64,000 bases of DNA from Salinimicrobium sediminis (GCF_900215295.1 NZ_OCMF01000003.1:62001-126000); one strand, 5' to 3'; counted from the first letter of the stretch, positions 9,230 to 19,445 are shown. Numbers and translations: made by a program. Notes: a model not told the origin generated them from the sequence alone.

Positions 9230-10417
9230 TTATTCTTTCCAGAAATCAGGCATTTCATTAGTTCCATAAACGGTGCAGTCTACGCATTCTGTTGCTACTA
9301 CTCTTATAGGGCCTTCTCCAATTTCTCCCTCGACAGGAGCTCCTGCGAAGTTCATAAACCGAACTGTGCCACTTTGGATCATGCCAATGGGAGTCTCAAT
9401 TAGTTCTCCGGGTCTAAAAGGGATACAATCTTCTGGAAATTTGGGCCTCGGTTCATCAAAATCAAAAAAGTCATAATAATTAAAATAGATCCTTTTGGTT
9501 GACACTTCTGAAAGCGTGAAATATCCTATTACTTTTTCATCATCATCATTTATTGAATACATATTTCCATTTACGAACCCGGGTTGATTTTGGGAAAGCA
9601 AACTCTCTGAGCTGGAGATCTTTTTTAAAGTAGAATAATAAGAATAAGCCTCTCCTGTAAGAGAATACTGTTTTACCAGAATGCTGTAGCGCTGTCCTAA
9701 TACAGGGTCGTCTTTCCGGATAAACCGGACCAGGAATGAATCCAGGTTATTACTGCTAAGGGCACTGGTATTTGAAAGAATGATTTCTTTGGAAGGAACA
9801 GTATTATAACAAATAGTTTCCTGTTTTGTATTTGGAACGACTCGCCAGTTATTCCCTTCAAATTCAATGGTGCTTCGTACTACAATTGGCGAAACAATCT
9901 TGTAGGTTTCTTCATATTCGTAAAGCGCATATTTGGAAGCTGTCTCAGAGTTTTTGCTGTCCACTAATAAAGCAATACCATCTTCCCCCTGCAACACCAC
10001 ACGTTCGGCATAAAGATCTTCTATGTCATTTCCGGGTACCATTTGGGTGGGATCTGAAGAATAGCTTCCTCCATCCCGGGTCTGAATAAGAAGTTGATAT
10101 TTGCGTTGAGGTTGTATTCCAAATTCAACATTAGAGATGTATTTTCCCGGAGTCATCTCGTAAAAAAAGAATTCATTGCCCTGATCATCGGTGACTACGA
10201 CATCGGCAAAAGATTCGGCTGTCGGAAAATCGTCTTCCAGCCTGTAGGTGCGGGAGATTTGTATTTCCTGAAATTTAATTTCATCCGTTAATATAGCCTC
10301 CACAACCAATGCATCTTCAAAAGTTTCAGTTTCAAATTCGTAAGGCTCAACACAGCCATAGACCGCAAGGAAGGTGGCTATCAGGAAGATTATCTTGTAA
10401 TTTTTTATATATATCAT
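9230..10417 (-). CDS. DUF4249 domain-containing lipoprotein
   Basis: 395 residues with a lipoprotein signal (IIFLIATFLAVYGC, lipidated Cys at residue 22), followed by VEPYEFETETFEDALVVEAILTD, the typical DUF4249 opening. An early transthyretin-like domain gives way to a long beta-rich region with paired cysteines near the C-terminus (VVATECVDCTVYG). DUF4249 proteins are regularly encoded next to TonB-dependent receptors in Bacteroidota and probably act as surface or periplasmic partners, analogous to but unrelated to SusD. Here the receptor gene ends eight bases upstream, so the pair is co-transcribed. The substrate is unknown. Confidence 0.88.
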   Translation of the reverse strand: MIYIKNYKIIFLIATFLAVYGCVEPYEFETETFEDALVVEAILTDEIKFQEIQISRTYRLEDDFPTAESFADVVVTDDQGNEFFFYEMTPGKYISNVEFGIQPQRKYQLLIQTRDGGSYSSDPTQMVPGNDIEDLYAERVVLQGEDGIALLVDSKNSETASKYALYEYEETYKIVSPIVVRSTIEFEGNNWRVVPNTKQETICYNTVPSKEIILSNTSALSSNNLDSFLVRFIRKDDPVLGQRYSILVKQYSLTGEAYSYYSTLKKISSSESLLSQNQPGFVNGNMYSINDDDEKVIGYFTLSEVSTKRIYFNYYDFFDFDEPRPKFPEDCIPFRPGELIETPIGMIQSGTVRFMNFAGAPVEGEIGEGPIRVVATECVDCTVYGTNEMPDFWKE

Positions 10418-10425
10418 TCTATACC

Positions 10426-13191
10426 CTAGAATTTAAAATTATATGTAATTGTTGGCACCGGGATCGAAAAGATGGAACTTTTATAGGCTTTTATTTCACC
10501 CTGGTCTGTTACAAAGAATACCGAGTAGGGGTTGTTTCTGCCTAAAACATTATAAACCGAAATATTCCAGAAACTATGAGCGAACTTTTTGATCTTGTGG
10601 TTTCCTTCCACATTAAAACTAAGATCGAGACGATAGTAATCGGGAATTCTAAACCTGTTTCTGTCACTGTAAAGCACATATTCCATCCCGTTTTGATTGT
10701 ATTTTCCAGTGGGGTAGGTCACAGGTCTTCCTGTTTGATAGACAAAGTTTGCTGAAAAACTGAACCTTTGAGTTACCTTATAATTAGCCACCACACTTAC
10801 ATCGTGAGGCTTATCGTAGTTAGCGGGAAAATACTCCCCGTTATTAACAATTTCTTCTCTATGTTCCCCGTCCAGTTGGAGGTAAGAACGGGAGTAGGAG
10901 TAACCCAACCATCCGTTTAACCTGCCTTCGGTCTTTTTCAGCAGGAATTCCAGACCATAAGAACGGCCTTTCCCCTGCAGCACTTCTGTTTCAATATTTT
11001 CGTTTAGGAAAAGTTGTGCCCCCACCTTATAGTCCAGGATATTTTCTGAAGTTTTGTAGTAGCCTTCCAGGCTAAGTTCATATTCGTTACTGTCGAAATT
11101 CTTATATAAGCCAAGGGAATATTGATTGGCCCTTTGAGGTTCTATATACCTGTCAGAAAGTTTATACGTGTCAGTAGGGGAGACTGTAGTATTGTTAGAG
11201 AGGGTATGAATGTACTGGTAAGTGCTGTTGTAACTTGCTTTGGCAGAAAGATCGGGAAGAATGAAGTAACGGGCCGAAAACCTCACTTCCGGGCCACTAT
11301 AGGTTTCCATGACTTCATTTTTACCATAATAAAGTGTATCCACTAAAGTCGCCTCGCTTTTAGGTTGTCCCTCTTCATAGATCTTTTGCGCTTTTTCTCC
11401 CAGGGCTGCATATAGGGAATACCTGATCCCTGCATTGAGCAGTAAGCGGTCATTTACCTCGAACTGGTCTGATATATAAACAGCCGATTCCAATCCTTTT
11501 TCCTGCGGAATTTCAAATGGCTGTATAATTGACTCTGCACCCAATGGATCAATTTCTCCGGGTTGAACATTATACAGTTTTCCGGAAATACCATAGTCGA
11601 ATTTATGCGCTTTACTGTGCAGATAACGCATGTTTAACTGGGCTTCGGTCTCATTAATTCGGTATCCGGAAATGAAATTATTGTTGAACTGGCTATCGTA
11701 TTCTATATCAAAATTATAACTGCTATTGGATAACAATAGGCTCCCGGTATTTTTTTCATTCAGTTTATGATCTGCCTGAAGAGAGAAAAGGAGGTTTTGG
11801 TAGTTATACAAAGAATCTGAGGTTATACTAAACCTGTCATTACTAAAGTAACCTGTGGTTTTTACCGAAATTTTATCGTTGAATTTGTGATTGTACTTCA
11901 CAAGTACATCACTAAAAGAAGCTTCGCTGTTCTTTAAGGATTCTTCCTCCAGGGATTTAAGGATCCAGTCTGAGTAGGTGCTTCTTCCCCCAATTATAAT
12001 CCCCGATTTATTTTCTATGACAGGAATTTCAAGGGCCACATTGGCTGTAACCGGTCCTACCGAAACTTCCCCGGCAAATTCTTTTGTGTTGGCATCTTTT
12101 GAGGTAATATCAAAAACAGAAGAAAGCCTTCCACCAAATTGTGCGGGAATATGACCTTTATAAATGGTCATGTCGCCTGATGTAAAAGGATTGATAGCAG
12201 AAAAGATCCCAAAGAAATGTGCCGGATTATAAATTACTGCACCGTCAAGAAGAATAAGATTTTGATCGGTTTTTCCTCCCCTTACGTTGTACCCGGCTGC
12301 TCCTTCTCCTGCCGTGGAAATACCCGGAAGGGTGGCGGCAACCTTCATAACATCCCTTTCACCCAGGATCAACGGAATATTTTTAACCTCCTCAATATTG
12401 ATGTTCTCTTCCCCGGCCGTTGCATTGTTTACATTTTTATCCGGGTTAGATTCCAACATAACTTCTCCCAAGAGTTCATAGTCCTCTCTTAAGTTGAGGT
12501 TTAGAGATCCATTGTTATATAAAAGCAGCCTCTTCTGAACATCTTCATTTCCGAAGGAACGAGTCTCTAAAATATGAGTTCCGGCAGGTATTTTTAGAGA
12601 GTAAAATCCCGATTGATCTGTTACTGTTCCAATCTCGGTCCCCCGAACAAGGATAGCAAGGTTGGCTATTGGCTCCCCCGTTTCAAGATTTTTTACAGTT
12701 CCTGACAGGGTGTATATTCTCTTGCCGCCAGCTTGATCCTGTTTTCCAATATACACAGTCTCAATATTGGTTTGAGATCTTTTGTTAGGGCCATAGAAAA
12801 TGGGATTATAGCTATCTACTACAGTTGTTTCTGTCTTTGTGGATAAAGAATCAACTTTAGGAAAAAAACCTTCAGGTAATCGATCATAAATTATGTTATT
12901 CCTGGTAATTACAACCTGGCCATTTTCCAGCTGGTAAAAATTGAGAGGGGTGTTTGCCAATACTTTCTGAAGTGCTTCTTCTAAAGTTACATCCTGTAAG
13001 CTGAGAGTAACATGTCCACGGTCTACCCACTCATCTGCAAAAAAGAGTTTGAAACCAGATTGGCCTTCTATTTTTAAAATGGCTTCCTTTAGAGTGGCAT
13101 CCTGTAATTCAAGACTGATTTTTTTGGAAGGATCTTGTGCGAAAACAAAATAGCAACTAAAAAGCATTAAGAGCAGCGTAAATATTTTCAA
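10426..13191 (-). CDS. TonB-dependent receptor with STN and carboxypeptidase-regulatory-like domains
   Basis: A 921-residue outer-membrane transporter. Order: signal peptide (residues 1-18, ending FVFAQ); STN domain about 20-95 (ISLELQDATLKEAILKIEGQSGF and VTLEEALQKVL); a linker; a carboxypeptidase D regulatory-like domain about 160-240 (LSGTVKNLETGEPIANLAI); plug domain about 265-380 (GYNVRGGKTDQNLILLDGAV); then a 22-strand-type barrel ending in an aromatic residue (TITYNFKF). The start is TTG at 13189-13191; the next ATG would destroy the signal peptide. STN domains usually relay signals to FecR/FecI regulators, but no such pair is adjacent. It is co-transcribed with a DUF4249 protein. The ligand is unknown. 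Confidence 0.9.
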   Translation of the reverse strand: MKIFTLLLMLFSCYFVFAQDPSKKISLELQDATLKEAILKIEGQSGFKLFFADEWVDRGHVTLSLQDVTLEEALQKVLANTPLNFYQLENGQVVITRNNIIYDRLPEGFFPKVDSLSTKTETTVVDSYNPIFYGPNKRSQTNIETVYIGKQDQAGGKRIYTLSGTVKNLETGEPIANLAILVRGTEIGTVTDQSGFYSLKIPAGTHILETRSFGNEDVQKRLLLYNNGSLNLNLREDYELLGEVMLESNPDKNVNNATAGEENINIEEVKNIPLILGERDVMKVAATLPGISTAGEGAAGYNVRGGKTDQNLILLDGAVIYNPAHFFGIFSAINPFTSGDMTIYKGHIPAQFGGRLSSVFDITSKDANTKEFAGEVSVGPVTANVALEIPVIENKSGIIIGGRSTYSDWILKSLEEESLKNSEASFSDVLVKYNHKFNDKISVKTTGYFSNDRFSITSDSLYNYQNLLFSLQADHKLNEKNTGSLLLSNSSYNFDIEYDSQFNNNFISGYRINETEAQLNMRYLHSKAHKFDYGISGKLYNVQPGEIDPLGAESIIQPFEIPQEKGLESAVYISDQFEVNDRLLLNAGIRYSLYAALGEKAQKIYEEGQPKSEATLVDTLYYGKNEVMETYSGPEVRFSARYFILPDLSAKASYNSTYQYIHTLSNNTTVSPTDTYKLSDRYIEPQRANQYSLGLYKNFDSNEYELSLEGYYKTSENILDYKVGAQLFLNENIETEVLQGKGRSYGLEFLLKKTEGRLNGWLGYSYSRSYLQLDGEHREEIVNNGEYFPANYDKPHDVSVVANYKVTQRFSFSANFVYQTGRPVTYPTGKYNQNGMEYVLYSDRNRFRIPDYYRLDLSFNVEGNHKIKKFAHSFWNISVYNVLGRNNPYSVFFVTDQGEIKAYKSSIFSIPVPTITYNFKF

Positions 13192-13207
13192 ACTGTTGTG
13201 GATTATA

Positions 13208-13915
13208 TTATTGGTTAATTTCCTGAAGAAGTCTTATCATGAATTCATCTGGACTGTTTTTCCGTAGCGACTTGTTCCTTCTGAAAAAGTTTTTTATCTC
13301 CTTTTCTTTATCGGGAAAAATCTTCAAAAAATCTCTTCTGGAACTTACGGAATAATAGAGTGAATTATGATTCAACACATAGGCAGGTTCATCTTCTTCA
13401 AAGCGGTAATAGGTAAAGTTATCATCAAGTTCTTTGTGAATTTTTTTAAAATGTTTCTTGAGAAGTAGAGATTCCTTGCTGTCAAGGAGAATTTCATAGA
13501 AACCTTTAAGATCATTATCTTCTTTAACATTGATAAAGTTATGCTCATCTATTCTGAAAGATGTGATTTTATTCTTGTGTAACTTAATAGTTGAATTTCC
13601 ATCGGAGGTATTGAGGAAGACAAGGAGGACATCATCAAAAATATTATACTTAAGTAGAACCGGATAATATAACTGTTCATCATATGTAACCTGTCCTTTC
13701 AGAAACGAAGAGGACAAGAAATATTTATGTTGATCATCTCTGATTATATGAGGTTCAATATATTCTTCTCCATTGGCAAGGCTGGTATTTTCAATCCTTA
13801 CAATTTGATCAAATAATTCCAAAGGAATCGGGTTTTCCTGAAGTTCCTGGGAATGGAGGTTGGTAAAGAATAGAAAGAGAAAGGCAAAAGAGATCCTTGC
13901 AGAAAGTATTTTCAT
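13208..13915 (-). CDS. Secreted hypothetical protein, first gene of the TonB receptor operon
   Basis: 235 residues with a clear Sec signal (MKILSARISFAFLFLFFTNLHSQ). The mature part is Lys/Asp/Glu-rich with mixed beta and helical character (FRIDEHNFINVKEDNDLKGFYEIL) and no cysteines or catalytic motif that I can identify. I do not recognise the family. It precedes the TonB receptor by 16 bases in the same direction, so it is probably a periplasmic accessory of that transport system. Confidence 0.68.
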   Translation of the reverse strand: MKILSARISFAFLFLFFTNLHSQELQENPIPLELFDQIVRIENTSLANGEEYIEPHIIRDDQHKYFLSSSFLKGQVTYDEQLYYPVLLKYNIFDDVLLVFLNTSDGNSTIKLHKNKITSFRIDEHNFINVKEDNDLKGFYEILLDSKESLLLKKHFKKIHKELDDNFTYYRFEEDEPAYVLNHNSLYYSVSSRRDFLKIFPDKEKEIKNFFRRNKSLRKNSPDEFMIRLLQEINQ

Positions 13916-14309
13916 ATTATTATGCCTGTGACATTAAAATTTGAGTGGTTTGTTTGAGCTCCATAACCTGATATACCACATAGATTTATTATTCCTTGAG
14001 TTGAAGATTACAACTATAAGGTGCTCTTCGATGGTAAGGTTTAAAATAAAGTTAACCTGTTCTTATTTAATGACTCTAATTTTTTAAAAGGTTGCGTCAT
14101 TTTAATAATAAAATTGCCTGTCTAGTATTCTGGTCCCCATAATAAATCCCCACGTGCCTGCATTTAGAAGCTCATAATTAGTAAATGTACACTTTTAATT
14201 AAAATATGAACAATCCGGGATTGGAAGGAAGCGCGGCAATTATTGCTCATAAAAAAACCACCTAATGTGAATTAGGTGGTTTTAGTTTAGGAATTATATT
14301 CGTTTTGGT
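13916..14309. other. Intergenic region between two TonB-related operons
   Basis: 394 AT-rich bases without a credible ORF. It must hold the promoter of the minus-strand 13915 gene, but I find no convincing TAnnTTTG/TTTG pair; TATAGTTG on the minus strand is only a weak candidate. Its right end carries the terminator of the SusC/SusD operon. Nothing else recognisable. Confidence 0.6.
14254..14283 (-). terminator. Intrinsic terminator of the SusC/SusD operon
   Basis: AAAACCACCTAAT (14254-14266) pairs perfectly with ATTAGGTGGTTTT (14271-14283) around a GTGA loop. On the minus strand the hairpin is followed by seven or more T residues (complement of the A run at 14251-14257). It lies 26 bases past the SusD stop codon. 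Confidence 0.9.
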
Positions 14310-15743
14310 TTAGTCCAGATCCCAGAACACTCGGGTTTGTTGAGTGTCACCTCCCATTGCGCTTGCGGCAGCGGCAAGGTTATCACCATTTAGAGTAGCT
14401 TCTGTTGTAGGATAAGTAAACCTTAGTGGTACAGGAAGACCAGACTGTGCTGCGTTTGGTAATTCAGGCACGTCAAGTTTTCTCCAGGTAGACCATGCTT
14501 CAAATCCTCTGTTGTAAAGAGCGATCCATTTCTGAATACCAATTCTTTCCAACCAAATAGATTCATCCCATGCAACTTCAGGTTGAGCCAGGTAAGCATC
14601 AGCTTCTGCTTCAGTTCCACCCCAATAAATAATAGATGCAGTTACAGCTTCGTTATAGTGAGTTTCAGCATCTTCAGTGATATAACCTCTGGCTGCAGCT
14701 TCAGCTATAAGGAATTCAACTTCGGCATAGTCAAGAATAACACCTTCTAAAGTAGGATCTGTGAAGATCTCACCAAAGATTGTACTGTTCCCCTGGGTAT
14801 TACCGTTAGCACCATAAGTACCTCCTTTGTAAACACCCTCGCCAAGATTCTGAGCGAAATAATCATCTCTTCTTGGATCATCAAGCTCATTCATGACGTC
14901 TACAATAGTATTGGCTGCAACGAAATCTTTACGACCTGATTGTACAAGGTCTGTCCAAATTGGGTTTGTGTTAGGTGCAGAAGCCTGATACTGAATAGTA
15001 GCATTGTCATCTTGTGATTCGAAAACTCCTGCTGCGATAGCTTCAGTAGCCATTGTTGCTGCTTTTGTATCATCAACGTTAGCATATCTTAAAGCTAATC
15101 TCAATTTAAGAGAATTTGCAAATTTTGACCATTTGGCTGCATCACCATCATAGATGTAATCTGCACCCCCGCCAAAACCACCGGCTCCGGCTTCAAGTTG
15201 ATCAATAGCTCCATTTAAACGCACCACAAGGTCTGCGTAGATAGCAGCGTCGTCATCATATACAGGAGTTGAATTCTCAAGATCAAGAGCTTCAGTATAA
15301 GGAATGTCACCAAAGGTGTCAACCAGTACATGCCAGGTGAAAACCTGAAGTACTTCGATCATGGCTAACCTGTTTTGAATATTCGCTTCAGAAAGGGTAG
15401 GATCAGGATTTTCGTTTAAGATCATTTCCGCTTCCTTTAAATCCTTCAGAACATCTCTGTAAAGAATGATCCATTGTGCACCGTTAATATCTCTTCCGAT
15501 CAAATCGTAGTTCGCCTCATCGGTATAAGTGGTTTCTGTCCAGTACTGGGCCACCATCTTAAAGATACCGCGGTTCACGTTCGTGCTGACCATTTGGTCA
15601 AACAGGTTCTTGGTTGCATTTGAGAAAAGTACATCTGCAGGTACTTCAGTCGGGCTTTTGGTGTCGACGTTGACACTAGACAGGTCATCTGAACATGACA
15701 CCACACCAGCAGCCAGTAATAAAATTAAAAATATTTTCTTCAT
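14310..15743 (-). CDS. SusD/RagB-family outer-membrane lipoprotein
   Basis: 477 residues with a lipoprotein signal (MKKIFLILLLAAGVVSC, lipidated Cys17, then SDDLSS, an acidic surface-export-type start). The helical TPR-like scaffold of the SusD-like type 2 family is seen in QYWTETTYTDEANYDL, VLQVFTWHVLVDTFGDIPYTEAL, and KWSKFANSLKLRLALRYA. The C-terminal part contains EVEFLIAEAAARGY and YNRGFEAWSTWRKLD. It should cap the adjacent SusC barrel as a ligand-capturing lid at the cell surface. It starts 11 bases after the SusC stop and is followed by a strong terminator. The substrate is unknown; no glycoside hydrolase is adjacent, so glycan specificity should not be assumed. Confidence 0.95.
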   Translation of the reverse strand: MKKIFLILLLAAGVVSCSDDLSSVNVDTKSPTEVPADVLFSNATKNLFDQMVSTNVNRGIFKMVAQYWTETTYTDEANYDLIGRDINGAQWIILYRDVLKDLKEAEMILNENPDPTLSEANIQNRLAMIEVLQVFTWHVLVDTFGDIPYTEALDLENSTPVYDDDAAIYADLVVRLNGAIDQLEAGAGGFGGGADYIYDGDAAKWSKFANSLKLRLALRYANVDDTKAATMATEAIAAGVFESQDDNATIQYQASAPNTNPIWTDLVQSGRKDFVAANTIVDVMNELDDPRRDDYFAQNLGEGVYKGGTYGANGNTQGNSTIFGEIFTDPTLEGVILDYAEVEFLIAEAAARGYITEDAETHYNEAVTASIIYWGGTEAEADAYLAQPEVAWDESIWLERIGIQKWIALYNRGFEAWSTWRKLDVPELPNAAQSGLPVPLRFTYPTTEATLNGDNLAAAASAMGGDTQQTRVFWDLD

Positions 15744-15754
15744 GATTTATTTTT

Positions 15755-18700
15755 TTAGAATTGTAGTCTTACGTTAAAACCATATTCCCTTGCAGTTGGA
15801 ATTGCTCCGGACTGGTATCCCTGGATGTTTCCAGAACTTAATCCTGCTTCAGGATCTGAATATGGAATGTTTTTGTCGATGATCCAAAGGTTTCTTCCAA
15901 CTGCAGAAAGAGTAATGTCTGCCATTGAAATTCTGTCTGTGATGCTTTCTGGTAAAGAATAAGAAAGAGTCATCTCTCTTAGTTTAACAAAACTAGCATC
16001 ATAAGTGTGGTAAGCATTTGGTGCATAACCATAACCTATAGCATTGGCATAGTTACTCATTTGTGTACGTGTAGTGTTTGGAGAACCATCAGGATTCACA
16101 CCTTCTAAAAGAAGACCACCACCGTCTGCAACTGGATCCCTCAATGGATTTCCAAGTTCATTCAAACCTGCAGTATTGGCAGGAACACCGGTAGCATAAC
16201 CGTACCAGGTATCAAGAGAGAAGATATCTCCACCTTTCTGGATGTCAATAAGGAAGCTGAAAGAAAGATCTTTGTAAGATAATGAGTTGCTAATACCCGC
16301 TTTCCAGTCTGGGTTGATATCACCAATTACCTGTGGAGTTCCGTCTACAACAAATCTTCCGTTAGTTGGGTTGATCACTCTTTCTCCATTTAAGAAAGTA
16401 TAGTTAGTTCCCCAAATAGTACCGTAAGGCTGTCCTACTGTAGCATTGATGGTTACACCTCCCTGAAGAGAAGCCATTTGAAGGTTCTTGTTGTCTCCGT
16501 AAAGGGAAATAACTTCACTCTCATTCTTGTACCAGTTAGCGTTAACTCTCCATTCAAAATCCTCTGTTCTTATAGGGCTTCCATGGAGGCTAAGTTCAAT
16601 ACCTTTGTTTTCAATCTCCCCTGCGTTTACCCATCTTGAAGTATAACCTGTTGCTGCGGTAATTGTCACCGGCATTAGTTGATCAACAGAATTAGATTGG
16701 TAAGCAGCAACATCAAATCCTAAACGTCTCTGGAAAAATTCCATTTCCAAACCAACTTCCCAACTCTTAGTTGTTTCGTTCTTAAGGTTCGGGTTATTTG
16801 CTGTACTTGATACAGAATAAAGTGGTGTTGTAAAGTTCGTTGGACTCGCATAAACATCCTGAACAGACAATGGAGGAGCATAGTTACCTACTTCTGCATA
16901 GTTGGCACGGAATTTACCGAAGCTCAACCAGTCTGTATCCAATAACTGAGAGAATACAACACTTGTAGAAATAGATGGATAGAAATAAGTGTTGTCTTCT
17001 TCTGGTAATGAAGATACTTCATCAACCCTTCCTGTAGCATCCAGGTATAAGAAATCTCTATATCCAAAAGATGCACTCGCAAAATAACCGTTTGTATGTA
17101 ATTCTGTAACTGCCTCGTTTGGAGGAGTCAAAAGGTTTTGAGAGTTTGAAAGAGCGAAAAGTCCTGGAATAACCAAACCACCTGTAGTTCCTGCTCTCAT
17201 TTGAGCATTGTCAAGTCTTCTTGCTGTGGCTCCTAATATACCGGCAAGGTTAATGTCCTCATTAAGATCATAGTCGAAGTTCAAAAGGAAATCGTAGTTT
17301 ATCTCCTTGTAAGTTCCGTCATATCTTTGATAATGAGATACTCCATTACTTCCAACGTTTCTTCTTTCCTCACGGAAATCTCCGTAGTAGTCCATGGAAA
17401 CACGTCCAGTAGCAGACAACCAGTCGGTTAATTCATAATTAATGTTGAAATTACCGTACAGCCTGTTTCTTTCGTCTGTTTGGTAGTTTTCATACAGCTG
17501 CCAGTATGGGTTGTCTGTGTAGATAGGAGAGAAATCCCCGTTTTCTGCATCTGCATAGTTCCAGGTAATGTTACGGCCTGTATTGAAATAGGCTCTACGT
17601 TGTGCTTCGAAATCTACGTTAGCCTGGTTCCACTGACGCATAGATTGGAAAATGTTGGTTCCGCTATAACCTGTACCATAGCGACCTTTTCCGTTTGTAT
17701 TAGTGAAAGTCGCAGTAACACCTGCAGTAAGCTTTTCAGTAAAGTCATGAGTAGCTTTAATATCTACTGTATTTCTTCTGATCCTACTGTTAGGAAGAAT
17801 ACCTTCCTGATCGTAAAGTGTGTATCCTAATCTGTAAGTACTTTTGTCTGTACCACCGTCAAGAGCAACACTGTTGTTAAAAGTCACCCCAGTTCTGAAA
17901 ATAGATTCAGGACCATTCTCTGCAGCAACCCAAGGAGTAGCCTGCAGGTAGTTTGGAGATTCAGGATATAAAGCATCCCATTGGAAAACCAATAAATTTG
18001 GATCGAATCTTCCACCAAAAGAAGCATCTTCTGTGAAAGGAACCACAAGGTCATCGGTTCCGTCTCCGTCTACGTCCCAGCTATCAAAATAACCTGTTTC
18101 ATAGAATTCACCGTAACCTGCACCGTATTCTTTTTGGTACTCAACAAAAGTGTCGTCATCCATTTTAGAGAAGGTAACACCTGAACTAATAGTTACACCA
18201 ATGTTTTCATTTTTTTGACCAGATTTGGTAGTAATGATAATTACCCCGTTTGCAGCACGTGAACCATAAAGAGCAGATGCAGCAGCACCTTTCAATACGT
18301 TTACAGAAGCAACATCATCAGGGTTAATATCCATAGCGGCGTTACCATAATCGTAACCACCTCTACCTGTTTGCTGGTTTGCAGTGTTGGTGTTGGCATT
18401 ACTAATTGGCACTCCGTCTACTACGAAAAGAGGCTGGTTGTTACCTGTTAAGGAAGTGTAACCACGAATAATAATGTTTGAAGATCCACCTAAAGTACTA
18501 CTCTTCTTAATGTCAAGACCTGATACTTTACCAGATAATGAGTTAATGAAGTTTCCTTCTTTTGCAGTGTTTACTTCAGCTCCGGCTACCTCTTCTGTGG
18601 CATAACCAAGAGATCTTTTCTCTCTGGAAATACCTAGGGCCGTGACCACTACTTCTTCAAGTTGGGCAGCATCCTGCTCCAGGACTACATCAATGGTATC

Positions 18701-18967
18701 CACATTTGTTACAGGATACTCAGTAGTTTTCATCCCTAAATAAGAGAAGACAAGGACTTCGCCCTGATCTACTTCAATAGAGTAGTTACCGTCAAAATCG
18801 GTTTGTACTCCTTGAGTTGTACCTTTTACCAGTACGTTAACCCCCGGGAGGGGCATTCCATTCGAATCGGTCACAGTTCCTGAGACCGTCATCTGTTGCT
18901 GTGCAAAAGCAAATTGCACAACTAACGCCAGTAAAAGCGTTAGTATTCCACTAAACTTTGTTTTCAT
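15755..18967 (-). CDS. SusC/RagA-family TonB-linked outer-membrane transporter
   Basis: 1070 residues. Order: signal peptide (to about residue 22, FAFAQ); carboxypeptidase-regulatory-like domain about 25-105 (VSGTVTDSNGMPLPGVNVLVKG); TonB-box region around LEEVVVTALG at about 103-112; plug domain about 115-230 (GKVSGLDI, IIIRGYTSLTGNNQPLFVVDGVP, LKGAAASALYGSRAANGVIIITT); then the beta-barrel ending FNVRLQF. It imports a large ligand across the outer membrane using TonB/ExbBD energy, with the SusD lipoprotein encoded 11 bases downstream. Full length and intact. Confidence 0.96.
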   Translation of the reverse strand: MKTKFSGILTLLLALVVQFAFAQQQMTVSGTVTDSNGMPLPGVNVLVKGTTQGVQTDFDGNYSIEVDQGEVLVFSYLGMKTTEYPVTNVDTIDVVLEQDAAQLEEVVVTALGISREKRSLGYATEEVAGAEVNTAKEGNFINSLSGKVSGLDIKKSSTLGGSSNIIIRGYTSLTGNNQPLFVVDGVPISNANTNTANQQTGRGGYDYGNAAMDINPDDVASVNVLKGAAASALYGSRAANGVIIITTKSGQKNENIGVTISSGVTFSKMDDDTFVEYQKEYGAGYGEFYETGYFDSWDVDGDGTDDLVVPFTEDASFGGRFDPNLLVFQWDALYPESPNYLQATPWVAAENGPESIFRTGVTFNNSVALDGGTDKSTYRLGYTLYDQEGILPNSRIRRNTVDIKATHDFTEKLTAGVTATFTNTNGKGRYGTGYSGTNIFQSMRQWNQANVDFEAQRRAYFNTGRNITWNYADAENGDFSPIYTDNPYWQLYENYQTDERNRLYGNFNINYELTDWLSATGRVSMDYYGDFREERRNVGSNGVSHYQRYDGTYKEINYDFLLNFDYDLNEDINLAGILGATARRLDNAQMRAGTTGGLVIPGLFALSNSQNLLTPPNEAVTELHTNGYFASASFGYRDFLYLDATGRVDEVSSLPEEDNTYFYPSISTSVVFSQLLDTDWLSFGKFRANYAEVGNYAPPLSVQDVYASPTNFTTPLYSVSSTANNPNLKNETTKSWEVGLEMEFFQRRLGFDVAAYQSNSVDQLMPVTITAATGYTSRWVNAGEIENKGIELSLHGSPIRTEDFEWRVNANWYKNESEVISLYGDNKNLQMASLQGGVTINATVGQPYGTIWGTNYTFLNGERVINPTNGRFVVDGTPQVIGDINPDWKAGISNSLSYKDLSFSFLIDIQKGGDIFSLDTWYGYATGVPANTAGLNELGNPLRDPVADGGGLLLEGVNPDGSPNTTRTQMSNYANAIGYGYAPNAYHTYDASFVKLREMTLSYSLPESITDRISMADITLSAVGRNLWIIDKNIPYSDPEAGLSSGNIQGYQSGAIPTAREYGFNVRLQF

Positions 18968-18996
18968 TTTTAAGATTTGTTTGAATTAGCCAGTGC

Positions 18997-19027
18997 CAAA
19001 TTTGATAATTTATTGTTAAGCGGGCAA
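18997..19027 (-). promoter_or_regulatory. Putative promoter of the SusC/SusD operon
   Basis: The minus strand has TTG (complement of 19025-19027), a 20-base spacer, and CAAATTTG (18997-19004), one mismatch from TAnnTTTG. It lies 30 bases before the SusC ATG. Suggestive rather than certain. Confidence 0.4.
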
Positions 19028-19445
19028 CTTTTTTCCTGTAAAACTTTCTTTTTATCTGATTTCTTTCTGAAAGTTTAAGTTTTTCTTAACGCTTTTGATA
19101 TTTCTAATCTTTTGGGTCATGGGGTTTTAGAGGAAAATCGTTCTAACCACGGAAGAAAATTGTAATAGATTCATAATTATGATGTTAACATAATCTCATC
19201 AGTACCTTACCGGAAAGTACAGGGATATACAGAAAATCTTTACACTAATGGACCAGCTACCGTAAGGGGTAAAAATATGATCCTTACATAATATATAGGT
19301 AAAAAGAAAGTTGGGTTCTTATCTTCTGGGAAATCCTTCAATTTGCCCTCTTAGTAAGGTCTGCAGTTTTTTTTCTTTTTTTCCCAGGTTTTGTGCTCTG
19401 GAATTTTAGAGAAAAAAGATCAAGCTGAAAATTAATTAATTAAGA

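Noticed and set aside
9223-9267. Earlier start for the 7456-9222 gene
   Set aside because: It would overlap the DUF4249 gene and spoil an ideal signal peptide beginning MKKLVALL.
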